Positions 8,784 through 16,460 of a stretch of 64,000 nt of DNA are shown here, one piece after another; position 1 is the first letter of the stretch; each line of letters opens with the position of its first letter. Both the position numbers and the translations under genes were made by a program. The stretch is from positions 117-64,116 of the forward strand of contig NZ_JQEY01000015.1 in the NCBI RefSeq assembly GCF_000743715.1. Direction: 5' to 3'. The notes beneath the pieces are model-generated. The model was not told the origin of the DNA. It did not search any database and saw only the letters and a list, made by a program, of their open reading frames with translations. The stretch is from Palleronia rufa. GTDB taxonomy: Bacteria > Pseudomonadota > Alphaproteobacteria > Rhodobacterales > Rhodobacteraceae.

Positions 8784-9884
8784 ATGACCGATCAGAAATC
8801 TGACCCGGCGGCGCCCGACGGTTCCGCAAAGGACGGCGGGCCCGCCTTCGCGTCCCTGCGCGACCGGTTGGTGGCCGCACGGCCCGGCGCCGTGGTGATC
8901 GCCGCCGAACGGGTCGGGCTGATCCGTTTCGATCTTCCCGTCAGGGGCCGGCGCCGGCGGATCCAGGCGGCGCCCTTCGCGATCGAGGACCGGCTCTCCG
9001 AACCGCCCGCCTCCCTGCATTGCGCGTTGCACCCCGGGATCCGGCCGCCGGAGGCGCTGGCCGCCGTGGTGCGGCACGATGCGATGCCGGATCGTCCGGC
9101 CGCGCCGGTGCTGGTCGAGACGATGGCCGTTCCCGCGCCCCCGGCCCGGGACGGACGCACCGCCTGGGCGGCGTGGCGTGAGGGTCCGCGGGTCGTCGTC
9201 CGCGTGTCGGACGGCTCCGGCTTCGCGGCGCGCAGCGACCAACTGGCGATCCTGTGGCGGATCGCCGGCCGGCCCGCCCTGACCAGCCTTGCCGGGCCGT
9301 TGCCCGACCCGTTGGAAGCAGAGGACCTTTCCCACGCCCCGCCGCCGCCGGATGCCGCCGACCTTGCGTTCGACCTTCGGCAGGGCGCGCTCTCGGCCGA
9401 CGCGCGCGACTGGCCGACCGTCGCCCGGATCGCGGCGGCGGCCGTGGTGGCGGGACTGGTCCTGCATCTCGGCATCGCCGCGCTGGACCGCGCGGCACTG
9501 GCCCGGATCGCGGCCGCGGATCGCGCCGAGGTAGAGATCCGGCTGGCCGAACGCTTGCCCGGCGCGAGTCTGGGGATGGGAGTGCCCGCGCTGGTCGAGC
9601 GGCTGGCGCCGGCGCCGGCCGCGCCCTCCGGCAGCGCCTTCCTGCCGCTTCTGGGCGCGAGTGCCGCCGCCCTTCTGGGCGACGCGCCCGATCTGGACGT
9701 GCAACGGCTGAGCTGGGACGCCGCGTCCGGGGATCTTGTCATGGACGTCACCGCGGCCAGCCTGGAAGATCTGCAACGGATAGAGCGGCGCCTGTCGGAA
9801 CGCGGCCTGGCCGTTTCCAGCGGTGCGGCGACCGCCGGTGACGGGACCGCGCGTGCGGACTTGCGGATCGGGGCCGCGCCATGA
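8784..9884 (+). CDS. gspL: Type II secretion inner-membrane protein GspL
   Basis: 366 residues. A cytoplasmic actin-like domain (about 1-210, including AVVIAAERVGLIRFDLPVRG and AAPFAIEDRLSEPP) is followed by a single transmembrane segment (about 214-234, VARIAAAAVVAGLVLHLGIA) and a periplasmic ferredoxin-like domain ending in LEDLQRIERRLSERGL. This is GspL architecture. GspL recruits the ATPase GspE to the membrane and pairs with GspM. First gene of gspL-M-E-F; its stop overlaps the gspM start (ATGA). Confidence 0.9.
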   Translation: MTDQKSDPAAPDGSAKDGGPAFASLRDRLVAARPGAVVIAAERVGLIRFDLPVRGRRRRIQAAPFAIEDRLSEPPASLHCALHPGIRPPEALAAVVRHDAMPDRPAAPVLVETMAVPAPPARDGRTAWAAWREGPRVVVRVSDGSGFAARSDQLAILWRIAGRPALTSLAGPLPDPLEAEDLSHAPPPPDAADLAFDLRQGALSADARDWPTVARIAAAAVVAGLVLHLGIAALDRAALARIAAADRAEVEIRLAERLPGASLGMGVPALVERLAPAPAAPSGSAFLPLLGASAAALLGDAPDLDVQRLSWDAASGDLVMDVTAASLEDLQRIERRLSERGLAVSSGAATAGDGTARADLRIGAAP

Positions 9885-10330
9885 TCGGGTCGCTGTCGGG
9901 GCGGGAGCGGGGTCTGCTCGGGATCGGCGGGATCACCGTCGCCGCGGCGCTGGGCTGGACGCTGCTGTGGCAGCCGCTGTCCCGCGAGCGCGGCGCGCTG
10001 TCGGACCGGATCGCCGCGGCGCGCACCGTGCTGGCCGCTCTCGACACCTACCCCGAAGGCACCGCCGCCGCCCCCGCCCCGGTGCAGGAGGCACCGATCG
10101 CCACCCGGGTGACCCGGTCCGCCGAAGCCGCGGGCGTCGCCCTGACGCGGATCGAGCCCGCCGGCGACGGGCTGGCCGCACTCGTGGACGAAGCGTCCTT
10201 CGACGCGGTGATCGGCTGGATCGCGGACATGGAAGCGACCGGCGGCCTCCGCCTGCGGGCGATCGAGATCGGCCGGCGCCCCGTGCCCGGCGTCGTTTCC
10301 GCCCGGCTCGACCTGGAGACCGCGCGATGA
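9881..10330 (+). CDS. gspM: Type II secretion inner-membrane protein GspM
   Basis: 149 residues. Short cytoplasmic N-terminus, one transmembrane helix (about 10-30, RGLLGIGGITVAAALGWTLL), a linker containing a Pro/Ala stretch, and a small periplasmic ferredoxin-like domain (TRVTRSAEAAGVALTRIEP). Four-nt overlaps with gspL and gspE. Binds and stabilises GspL in the inner-membrane platform. Assignment is by topology, size and position; GspM sequences diverge strongly. Confidence 0.85.
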   Translation: MIGSLSGRERGLLGIGGITVAAALGWTLLWQPLSRERGALSDRIAAARTVLAALDTYPEGTAAAPAPVQEAPIATRVTRSAEAAGVALTRIEPAGDGLAALVDEASFDAVIGWIADMEATGGLRLRAIEIGRRPVPGVVSARLDLETAR

Positions 10331-11814
10331 CCGGGTTGCCGCGCCTGGGCTACCACTTCGCCCATGAGGCCGGCGTTCTGATCGATCCCGGCGGCGACCT
10401 GGCGACGATCCTCTATCGAAGCGGCGCCTCGGTCGAGGCGATCGTCGAGGCCCAGCGCGCCGCGGGCCGGCTGTTGCCCTTCGCCGAACTCGACCCCGCC
10501 GCCTTCGAGGACGCCCTGTCGCGCCTCTACCGCGATTCCGCAAGCGAGGCCGCCGAGGTCGCCGCCGCCGTCGACGACGACCTGCACGCCCTGGCCGAAA
10601 GCGCCGCGTCGGTGGACGATCTGCTGGACCAGAACGACAGCGCGCCGGTGGTCCGCCTGATCAACGCGCTGCTGCTGGAGGCGGTCAAGGAGGGCGCGTC
10701 GGACATCCATATCGAGATGGAGGAGCGCCGGCTGGTGGTGCGGTTCCGCGTCGACGGGGTGCTGCGCGAGGTGATCCAGCCCAAGCGCAGCCTGGCGCCG
10801 CTGCTGGTCAGCCGGCTCAAGGTGATGGGCAAGCTCGACATCGCGGAAAAGCGCCTGCCGCAGGACGGGCGCGTGTCGCTCCGGGTCGGCGGGTACGAAC
10901 TGGACGTGCGCCTGTCCACGATCCCGTCGCAATATGGCGAACGGGTGGTGCTGCGCCTTCTGGACCGGGGCCAGACGCGCCTGGGTCTGGCGCATCTGGG
11001 CATGGCGCCCCGCGATCTGGAGGCGTTCGCGCGGATCCTCGCGCGGCCCGACGGGCTGGTGCTGGTCACCGGGCCGACGGGATCGGGCAAGACCACGTCG
11101 CTCTATGCCGCGCTCGACCGGCTCAACGACCGCTCGCGCAACATCATGACGGTCGAGGATCCGATCGAATACGCCATGGACGGGGTCGGGCAGATGCAGG
11201 TGGACACCCGCACCGACCTGACCTTCGCGCGCGGCCTCCGCGCCATTCTGCGACAGGATCCCGACGTCATCATGGTGGGTGAGATCCGCGACGGCGAAAC
11301 CGCCCGGATCGCGGTGGAAAGCGCCATGACCGGGCACCTCGTGCTGTCGACGCTGCACACCAACACGGCCGTCGGCGCCGTCTCCCGGCTGGTGGACATG
11401 GGGGTGGAGCGGTTCCTGCTCGCCCCGATGCTGCGGGGGCTGGTGGCCCAGAGGCTGGTGCGCCGTCTCTGCCCGGACTGCGCGGCCCCCCATGCGGTGA
11501 CCGAGGCCGAATCGGCGCTGCTGTCCGGCGCGGTGCCCGCCGGGAGCGGGATCCGCCGCGCGGTGGGCTGCGACGCCTGCCACGGGCAGGGCTATCGGGG
11601 CCGCCTGCCGATCTACGAGGTGATCGAGACGGACGCCGGGATCGAGCGGCTCATCCATGACGGCGCGGCCGAGTCCGAGCTGACCCGCACCGCGCGGGCC
11701 AGGGGGCCCGGGATCCTGCAGGACGCCGCCGACAAGCTCCGGGACGGGCGTACCAGCGTCGAGGAAGTCGCCCGCGCGGTGCGCGACGACGGTGCCGCCA
11801 TGGCCGGGGTCTAG
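10327..11814 (+). CDS. gspE: Type II secretion ATPase GspE
   Basis: 495 residues. The start at 10327 is chosen because it overlaps the gspM stop (ATGA) and gives the normal GspE length. An N1E-type domain (1-90) precedes the PulE/VirB11-type ATPase: GASDIHIE, Walker A GPTGSGKT (about 249-256), an Asp box, Walker B in RQDPDVIMVGEIRD, and a His box with LSTLHTN. The C-terminal zinc module has two Cys-x2-Cys pairs (CPDC and CDAC). Hexameric cytoplasmic motor that drives pseudopilus growth, tethered by GspL. Confidence 0.95.
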   Translation: MTGLPRLGYHFAHEAGVLIDPGGDLATILYRSGASVEAIVEAQRAAGRLLPFAELDPAAFEDALSRLYRDSASEAAEVAAAVDDDLHALAESAASVDDLLDQNDSAPVVRLINALLLEAVKEGASDIHIEMEERRLVVRFRVDGVLREVIQPKRSLAPLLVSRLKVMGKLDIAEKRLPQDGRVSLRVGGYELDVRLSTIPSQYGERVVLRLLDRGQTRLGLAHLGMAPRDLEAFARILARPDGLVLVTGPTGSGKTTSLYAALDRLNDRSRNIMTVEDPIEYAMDGVGQMQVDTRTDLTFARGLRAILRQDPDVIMVGEIRDGETARIAVESAMTGHLVLSTLHTNTAVGAVSRLVDMGVERFLLAPMLRGLVAQRLVRRLCPDCAAPHAVTEAESALLSGAVPAGSGIRRAVGCDACHGQGYRGRLPIYEVIETDAGIERLIHDGAAESELTRTARARGPGILQDAADKLRDGRTSVEEVARAVRDDGAAMAGV

Positions 11815-11818
11815 GGCG

Positions 11819-13024
11819 ATGGGCGCCTATCTCTACCGCGCCGTCGATCGGCGGGGAAAGAGCACCAAGGGCGTGGTCGAGGCCGCGAACGCGGCCGGTG
11901 CGCGCAAACAGCTGCGCGACCGCGCGATGGTGCCCCTCTCGGTCGAGGCGACGGCGCCGGGGCAGACCGCCGGACCCGCGGCGCGCACGCGGATCGGGGC
12001 GCGCGCGCAGGTGCTGCTGACGCGCCAGCTCGCCACGCTGATCGGGTCGGGCGTCAGGATCGACGACGCGCTTCGGACCGTCGCGGACCAGAGCCGGCAG
12101 GCCCGGCTGGTCTCGCTCTGTCTGGATCTGCGGGCCGCGGTGATGGACGGGCAGAGCCTTGCGTCCGCGCTCGACGGCTATCCGGGCGTGTTCGACCAGT
12201 TCTACCGCGCGTCGGTCCGCGCCGGAGAGGGATCCGGCACGCTGGGGCAGGTGATGGACCACCTTGCCGACCATGTGGAAAAACGCGCCGAGAACCGGCA
12301 GACCGTGCAGTTGGCGCTGCTCTATCCGGTGCTTCTGGCGATCGTATCGCTCGGCGTGATCGTGGCGCTCCTGACCTTCGTGGTGCCCGACATCGTGCGC
12401 GTCTTCTCTGCGCGCGGCGCGGAATTGCCGATGTTGACGCGGCTCCTGATCGGCGGATCGGAGAGCCTCGGGACATACGGCCCGGCGCTGGCCCTGGGCG
12501 CGGCGGTCGCGGTGGCGTCGGGCGTCGCCCTGCTCAGGTCGCCGGCGCGGCGGCGCGGATGGCACCGGGCGCTGACGGCCGCGCCGGGCATCGGCGGCGT
12601 GGTCCGCCAGATCGCCGCGGCGCAATACGCCTCGACCCTGGCCACGCTGGTGGTCAGCCGCGTGCCGCTCTACGACGCCCTCATCGCGGCGGCGGCGACG
12701 GTGGGCAACCTTCACGTCCGCGCGCGGGCCGAGCGCGCCGCGATCCGGGTCCGCGAAGGCGCGCCGCTGGCCCGGTCCCTGCGGGAGGCCGAGGTCTTTC
12801 CACCGCTTCTGATCGCGATGGTCGCAAGCGGCGAATCCTCCGGCACGCTGGGCGAAAGCCTGACCCGCGCGGCCACCCAGCAGAACCGCAGCATCGCCGC
12901 CACGGTGGCGACCATCGTCGGACTGGTGGAACCGGCTGTCCTGCTGGTGATGGGCGGGATCGTCATGCTGCTGGTGCTGGCGATCCTGATGCCGATCATG
13001 GGCCTGAACCAGTTGGCCGTATGA
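11819..13024 (+). CDS. gspF: Type II secretion inner-membrane platform protein GspF
   Basis: 401 residues from the ATG at 11819, four bases after the gspE stop; an in-frame ATG further upstream lies inside gspE and is unlikely. It starts MGAYLYRAVDRRGKSTKGVV, typical of GspF. Two repeated cytoplasmic GspF domains (about 60-185 and 265-390, each with GSGTLG/SSGTLGE motifs) alternate with transmembrane helices (about 160-190, 215-235, 365-395). It is the polytopic core of the platform and ends the L-M-E-F unit. Confidence 0.93.
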   Translation: MGAYLYRAVDRRGKSTKGVVEAANAAGARKQLRDRAMVPLSVEATAPGQTAGPAARTRIGARAQVLLTRQLATLIGSGVRIDDALRTVADQSRQARLVSLCLDLRAAVMDGQSLASALDGYPGVFDQFYRASVRAGEGSGTLGQVMDHLADHVEKRAENRQTVQLALLYPVLLAIVSLGVIVALLTFVVPDIVRVFSARGAELPMLTRLLIGGSESLGTYGPALALGAAVAVASGVALLRSPARRRGWHRALTAAPGIGGVVRQIAAAQYASTLATLVVSRVPLYDALIAAAATVGNLHVRARAERAAIRVREGAPLARSLREAEVFPPLLIAMVASGESSGTLGESLTRAATQQNRSIAATVATIVGLVEPAVLLVMGGIVMLLVLAILMPIMGLNQLAV

Positions 13025-13035
13025 GCGGGCCCGGC

Positions 13036-13767
13036 TCAGAATGCGGTGTCGACCTCGATCGGGGCAGAGGACGGCAGGCCGGCAAGCGCCGCGCCTGCGG
13101 GCTCGATGCGCAGCAGCAGCCGGCGCCCGGGGGTGATGCGGGCGCTGGCCAGCGCCGTTCCGGACGCCGCGGTTGCGGTGATCAGGATCGCGTCGCCCGC
13201 GCCGGTCAGCGCGACCCGCGTATCCGGAAGATCGCGTTCGCGGCCCGCGATGACGCAGGGCCCGCCATCGACATCCACCTCTCCGTCCGCAACGGCGCGG
13301 CCGCGGTCGAGCACGAGCTTCCGCAGATCGACGCTGCCCCGCGATGCGCAGGGCGCGCCGACGATCGACGCTGCAAGGTCGGGGCCGAAGCGCCCGGACA
13401 CGTCGCCCAGCGTCATGCCCCCCGGCCGCAGCGCCGCCGTTCCGGCAACGCGCGTCTCTGCACCGCCGAGGCGCCACGTCCCCCCGACCCGCGCCGTAAG
13501 CAGCAGCAGCGGGTCCAGCGACCACGAAAGCGTGGTGCCGCCGGCCAGCCGCGCGCGTCCGTCCCGGGCGGATCCCTCCAGGGCGACGATGCGTGGCGGG
13601 AGCGGGGCGAACCGTGATAGCGTCTGCGCGGGCATCGTCCACAACAGCGCCGCAGAGAGCGTGAGGAGACACAGGCATGCAACACCCGTCCACAGCATCA
13701 GACGGCCCCATCGCGGGCCGGCCCGGGATGGGGCGGCGGGCGCTCCTGCGCGGTCTGTCCGCCGCAT
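13036..13767 (-). CDS. gspN: Type II secretion protein GspN
   Basis: 243 residues from the ATG at 13767, preceded by AGGAAAGGA. One N-terminal transmembrane helix (about 23-43, LMLWTGVACLCLLTLSAALL) leads to a periplasmic domain with the GspN-type start RIVALEGSARDGRARL and repeated beta-strand segments. GspN is accessory in many systems. It is on the opposite strand to its neighbours and its 5' end overlaps the divergent LpoA-like gene by 91 bp. If the later ATG at 13698 is used, the overlap falls to 22 bp. Confidence 0.75.
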   Translation of the reverse strand: MRRTDRAGAPAAPSRAGPRWGRLMLWTGVACLCLLTLSAALLWTMPAQTLSRFAPLPPRIVALEGSARDGRARLAGGTTLSWSLDPLLLLTARVGGTWRLGGAETRVAGTAALRPGGMTLGDVSGRFGPDLAASIVGAPCASRGSVDLRKLVLDRGRAVADGEVDVDGGPCVIAGRERDLPDTRVALTGAGDAILITATAASGTALASARITPGRRLLLRIEPAGAALAGLPSSAPIEVDTAF

Positions 13768-14774
13768 CGGCGGTTCCTTTCCTGTCGGCCTGCGGCGCGC
13801 GGCCCATGCCCGCGCCGGGGACGCGGGGCCGGGCGGCGCTGCTCCTGCCGCTGACCGGGCCGCGCTCCGACTTAGGCCAGATCCTGAGAGGTGCGGCAAG
13901 CCTCGGCGGCACCACCGTGGGGGCAGGATCGGAGATCGAGGTCCTCGACAGTGGCGACGACGCGGCGGGGGCCGTCCGCGCGGCGCGCGCCGCGGTCGAT
14001 GGCGGCGCGCGGATGCTGATCGGTCCGCTGTTCGCGGAGCAGGCGCGCGCCGTCGCGGAGGTCGTCCCGCGCGGCATCCCGGTCGTGGCGCTGAGCAACG
14101 ACGACAGCCTCGCCGGGGGGCCGGTGTTCGTCTACGGGGTCACGCCGCGCCATTCCGCCCGTGCGGTATTCGGCTACGCGGCGACGCGCGGGATTGCAGA
14201 GACCGCCATGGTGGTCCCGCCCGGCGCCTTCGGACAGCGCGCGGTCGAGGGCGCGGTGGCGGTCGCCCGGGAGGTCGGCGTGTCCCTGCGCGCCCCGGTC
14301 ACCGGCACGGACGCGTCCGCCGTGACGCGGGCGCTGGGCGGATCGGCGCGGGCGATCTACCTGCCGGCGGCGGGGCCGGACCTGCCGGGACTGGTGCAGG
14401 CGGCGCGGTCGGCGGGCGCGCAGCCGCTCGGGTCGGTGCAGTGGTCGTCGCTCGATCTGGCGGGGCGGGCGGAGTTCGACGGCGCCTGGGTCGCGGCGCC
14501 CGATCCGCTGCGGTTCGCGCCCTTCGCCCAGGCGCTCGCGGCGCAGGGGCTTCCGGCCGGAGTCGTGACGGGGCTCGTCTTCGACGGGGTCGAGATGGCG
14601 CGCACGCTGGGCCGGGTCGGGCAGCAGGACCGCAAGGGCCTGCTGCGCAAGGAGGGGTTCCGCGGCGTGCTCGGCCCGTACCGCATCCTGCCCTCCGGGC
14701 TGACGGCGCGGGGGCTGGCCGTGCTGGGGGTCGAGAGCGGCGGCCTGACGCTGCTGAGTTCGAGCGGCGTATGA
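13677..14774 (+). CDS. LpoA/LppC-like lipoprotein (penicillin-binding protein activator family), embedded in the gsp locus
   Basis: 365 residues. The ATG at 13677 has a strong upstream GAGGAG. The N-terminus holds RRALLRGL and a lipobox SACG (Cys39), so the mature protein should be lipid-anchored in the periplasm. The body is a periplasmic-binding-protein fold: GRAALLLPLTGPRSDLGQIL, MLIGPLFAEQARAVAEV, IPVVALSND. LpoA-type proteins stimulate peptidoglycan synthases. Its stop overlaps gspJ (ATGA), so it is translated with the pseudopilins. It could help the secretion machine cross peptidoglycan or act as a secretin-assembly lipoprotein; both ideas are inference. Confidence 0.75.
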   Translation: MQHPSTASDGPIAGRPGMGRRALLRGLSAASAVPFLSACGARPMPAPGTRGRAALLLPLTGPRSDLGQILRGAASLGGTTVGAGSEIEVLDSGDDAAGAVRAARAAVDGGARMLIGPLFAEQARAVAEVVPRGIPVVALSNDDSLAGGPVFVYGVTPRHSARAVFGYAATRGIAETAMVVPPGAFGQRAVEGAVAVAREVGVSLRAPVTGTDASAVTRALGGSARAIYLPAAGPDLPGLVQAARSAGAQPLGSVQWSSLDLAGRAEFDGAWVAAPDPLRFAPFAQALAAQGLPAGVVTGLVFDGVEMARTLGRVGQQDRKGLLRKEGFRGVLGPYRILPSGLTARGLAVLGVESGGLTLLSSSGV

Positions 14775-15277
14775 GCCGGCGCGACCCCGAGGCAGGCGTC
14801 ACGCTGATAGAGACGCTGGTCGCGGTCGCGCTCTTCGGGCTGATCGGCGTCGCGGGCTTCACCATGCTCGATGCGATGTTGCGTGCCAACGGTCGCGCGG
14901 AGGCGGCGCTCGACCGGGTCGCGGCGCTCGACCTTGCTTTCGCGGTGCTGCGCCGCGACCTGCTCGAAACCGATGCGGGCGGGCTGCGGCTGGACCAGAC
15001 CGGCCTGCGCCTTCCCGGGGCGCGGCCCTTGGGCTACCGGGTCGAGAGCGGCAGGCTCGCGCGGACCGTGGGGGATCCGGGGGTCGAGCAGATCCTGCTG
15101 CCAGAGGTCCTCGGCGCGGAGTTCCGGGTGCTCGACGGCGCGCGCGACTGGCATTCCGACTGGCCGCCGCAGGACGGCGCCGCCGTCGCGGCCGCGGTCG
15201 AGCTGACCGTGGAGACCGCCGCCGGAGAGGTGGCGACGCGGCTCTTCCAGCCGCTCTCGACCGGTGCCGGGCCGTGA
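14771..15277 (+). CDS. gspJ: Type II secretion minor pseudopilin GspJ
   Basis: 168 residues. Leader MSRRDPEAG, then VTLIETLVAVALFGLIGVAG with Glu at +5. The larger globular domain includes AFAVLRRDLLETDAGGL and a C-terminal beta region, as in GspJ. Overlaps the LpoA-like gene upstream (ATGA) and gspK downstream (GTGA). Part of the pseudopilus tip complex with I and K. Confidence 0.87.
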   Translation: MSRRDPEAGVTLIETLVAVALFGLIGVAGFTMLDAMLRANGRAEAALDRVAALDLAFAVLRRDLLETDAGGLRLDQTGLRLPGARPLGYRVESGRLARTVGDPGVEQILLPEVLGAEFRVLDGARDWHSDWPPQDGAAVAAAVELTVETAAGEVATRLFQPLSTGAGP

Positions 15278-16161
15278 CGGGCCGGGACGGCGAGGCCGGC
15301 GTCATCCTGGTCAACGTCCTGGTCGTTCTGGCCATTGCGGCGGGCCTCCTGGTGGTGATGCTGGACGCCCAGGACCGCGCGCTGTCGCGCGGGCGCCTGG
15401 GCGCCAACGTGGCCCAGGCCGAGGCCCTGGCGCTGGGTGCCGAAGCCTCTGTCCGCACGGCGCTGCGCCGCGACATGACCGATGCCGCCCGCGAGGATCA
15501 CCTGAACGAGCCGTGGGCCACCGCGCTTCAGCAAGAGGTGACGCTGGACACCGGGCGGTTCCGGGTCGCGGTCCGCGACGCGAACGCGAAATTCGACATC
15601 AACCGCCTGTCGGAGCGGCGGATCGAGGATGCGCGCGCGTTCCTGCGCATCGGTGCGGCGGCCGGTCTGGACGAGGCCGCGGCAACCGCCGTCGCGGCCC
15701 GCATCGTGACGGGGGGACCGATCCGCAGCCTGAGCGATCTGGCCGGCTCCGGGGTTCCCGCGCGCGACATCGCCGCGTTGCGGCCCCTTGTCGATGCGCT
15801 GTCCGGTGAGGAGCGGGTGAACCTCAACACCGTGGGCGAGGCGGCGCTGTCGGCGCTGCTGAACAACCCGATCGCGGCCGCGCGCCTGGTGCGGATACGC
15901 ACCTCCGCTGGCCGGATCGATCCGGCGGATCTGGAGAGGGTCGGGGTGGTACAGCCGGTGGGAACGGGCTTCACCTCGGATCTGTGGGACATCGACGTGG
16001 CGGCTCAGGTCGACGATGCAGAGGTCCGGATGGTGTCGCGGGTGCGGCGGATCCGGGGCGTCGGTGCCAACGCGGTGGTCGCGGTGCGGCGCAGACGCGG
16101 CCCGGACGTCGGCGAACGTCCCGACCCGCCCGCTGGGCTGGGGGACCGGTCTGTTCGTTGA
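15274..16161 (+). CDS. gspK: Type II secretion minor pseudopilin GspK
   Basis: 295 residues with GTG start, overlapping gspJ. Leader MTGRDGEAG, then VILVNVLVVLAIAAGLLVVM; position +5 is Asn, as expected for GspK, which lacks the Glu5 of other pseudopilins. The large domain shows FDINRLSERR and a helix-hairpin-helix-like region (RVNLNTVGEAALSALL) typical of the GspK alpha domain. Caps the pseudopilus tip. Confidence 0.9.
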   Translation: MTGRDGEAGVILVNVLVVLAIAAGLLVVMLDAQDRALSRGRLGANVAQAEALALGAEASVRTALRRDMTDAAREDHLNEPWATALQQEVTLDTGRFRVAVRDANAKFDINRLSERRIEDARAFLRIGAAAGLDEAAATAVAARIVTGGPIRSLSDLAGSGVPARDIAALRPLVDALSGEERVNLNTVGEAALSALLNNPIAAARLVRIRTSAGRIDPADLERVGVVQPVGTGFTSDLWDIDVAAQVDDAEVRMVSRVRRIRGVGANAVVAVRRRRGPDVGERPDPPAGLGDRSVR

Positions 16162-16212
16162 GGCGACCGGCGGCCTTGGGGCCGCCGATCCGATCCTGGC
16201 GCCGCGACGGCC

Positions 16213-16437
16213 CTACGGATCGAAAGGTTCGATCCTGGGCGTCCGCGTCAGCTTGATGTCCTGGGCGTCGAACGGTTCGGCGTTCGGAGCCTGGTTGAAC
16301 GCCTTGACGAAATCGGCGCCGAGCGTGGCGATGCCCTTCTTGGCCGGGACCCCGCCGCCGCCGCCGGAGTCGTTGCACCCCGCCAGGACCGTGACCAGGC
16401 CGAGGCCGAGCGAAAGGACGAGCGTCTTGCTTGACAT
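16213..16437 (-). CDS. Small lipoprotein of unknown function
   Basis: 74 residues. ATG at 16437 with AGGAGA upstream. Signal peptide with lipobox LAGC (Cys21), then a glycine run and a short soluble tail (GADFVKAFNQAPNAEPFDAQ). No family recognised. It lies 23 bp downstream of the DUF4331 gene on the same strand and is probably cotranscribed with it, so the pair may act together at the outer membrane. It sits inside the secretion locus between gspK and gspO. Confidence 0.75.
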   Translation of the reverse strand: MSSKTLVLSLGLGLVTVLAGCNDSGGGGGVPAKKGIATLGADFVKAFNQAPNAEPFDAQDIKLTRTPRIEPFDP

Positions 16438-16460
16438 GGGTTGTCTCCTTTGCGCTGGGG

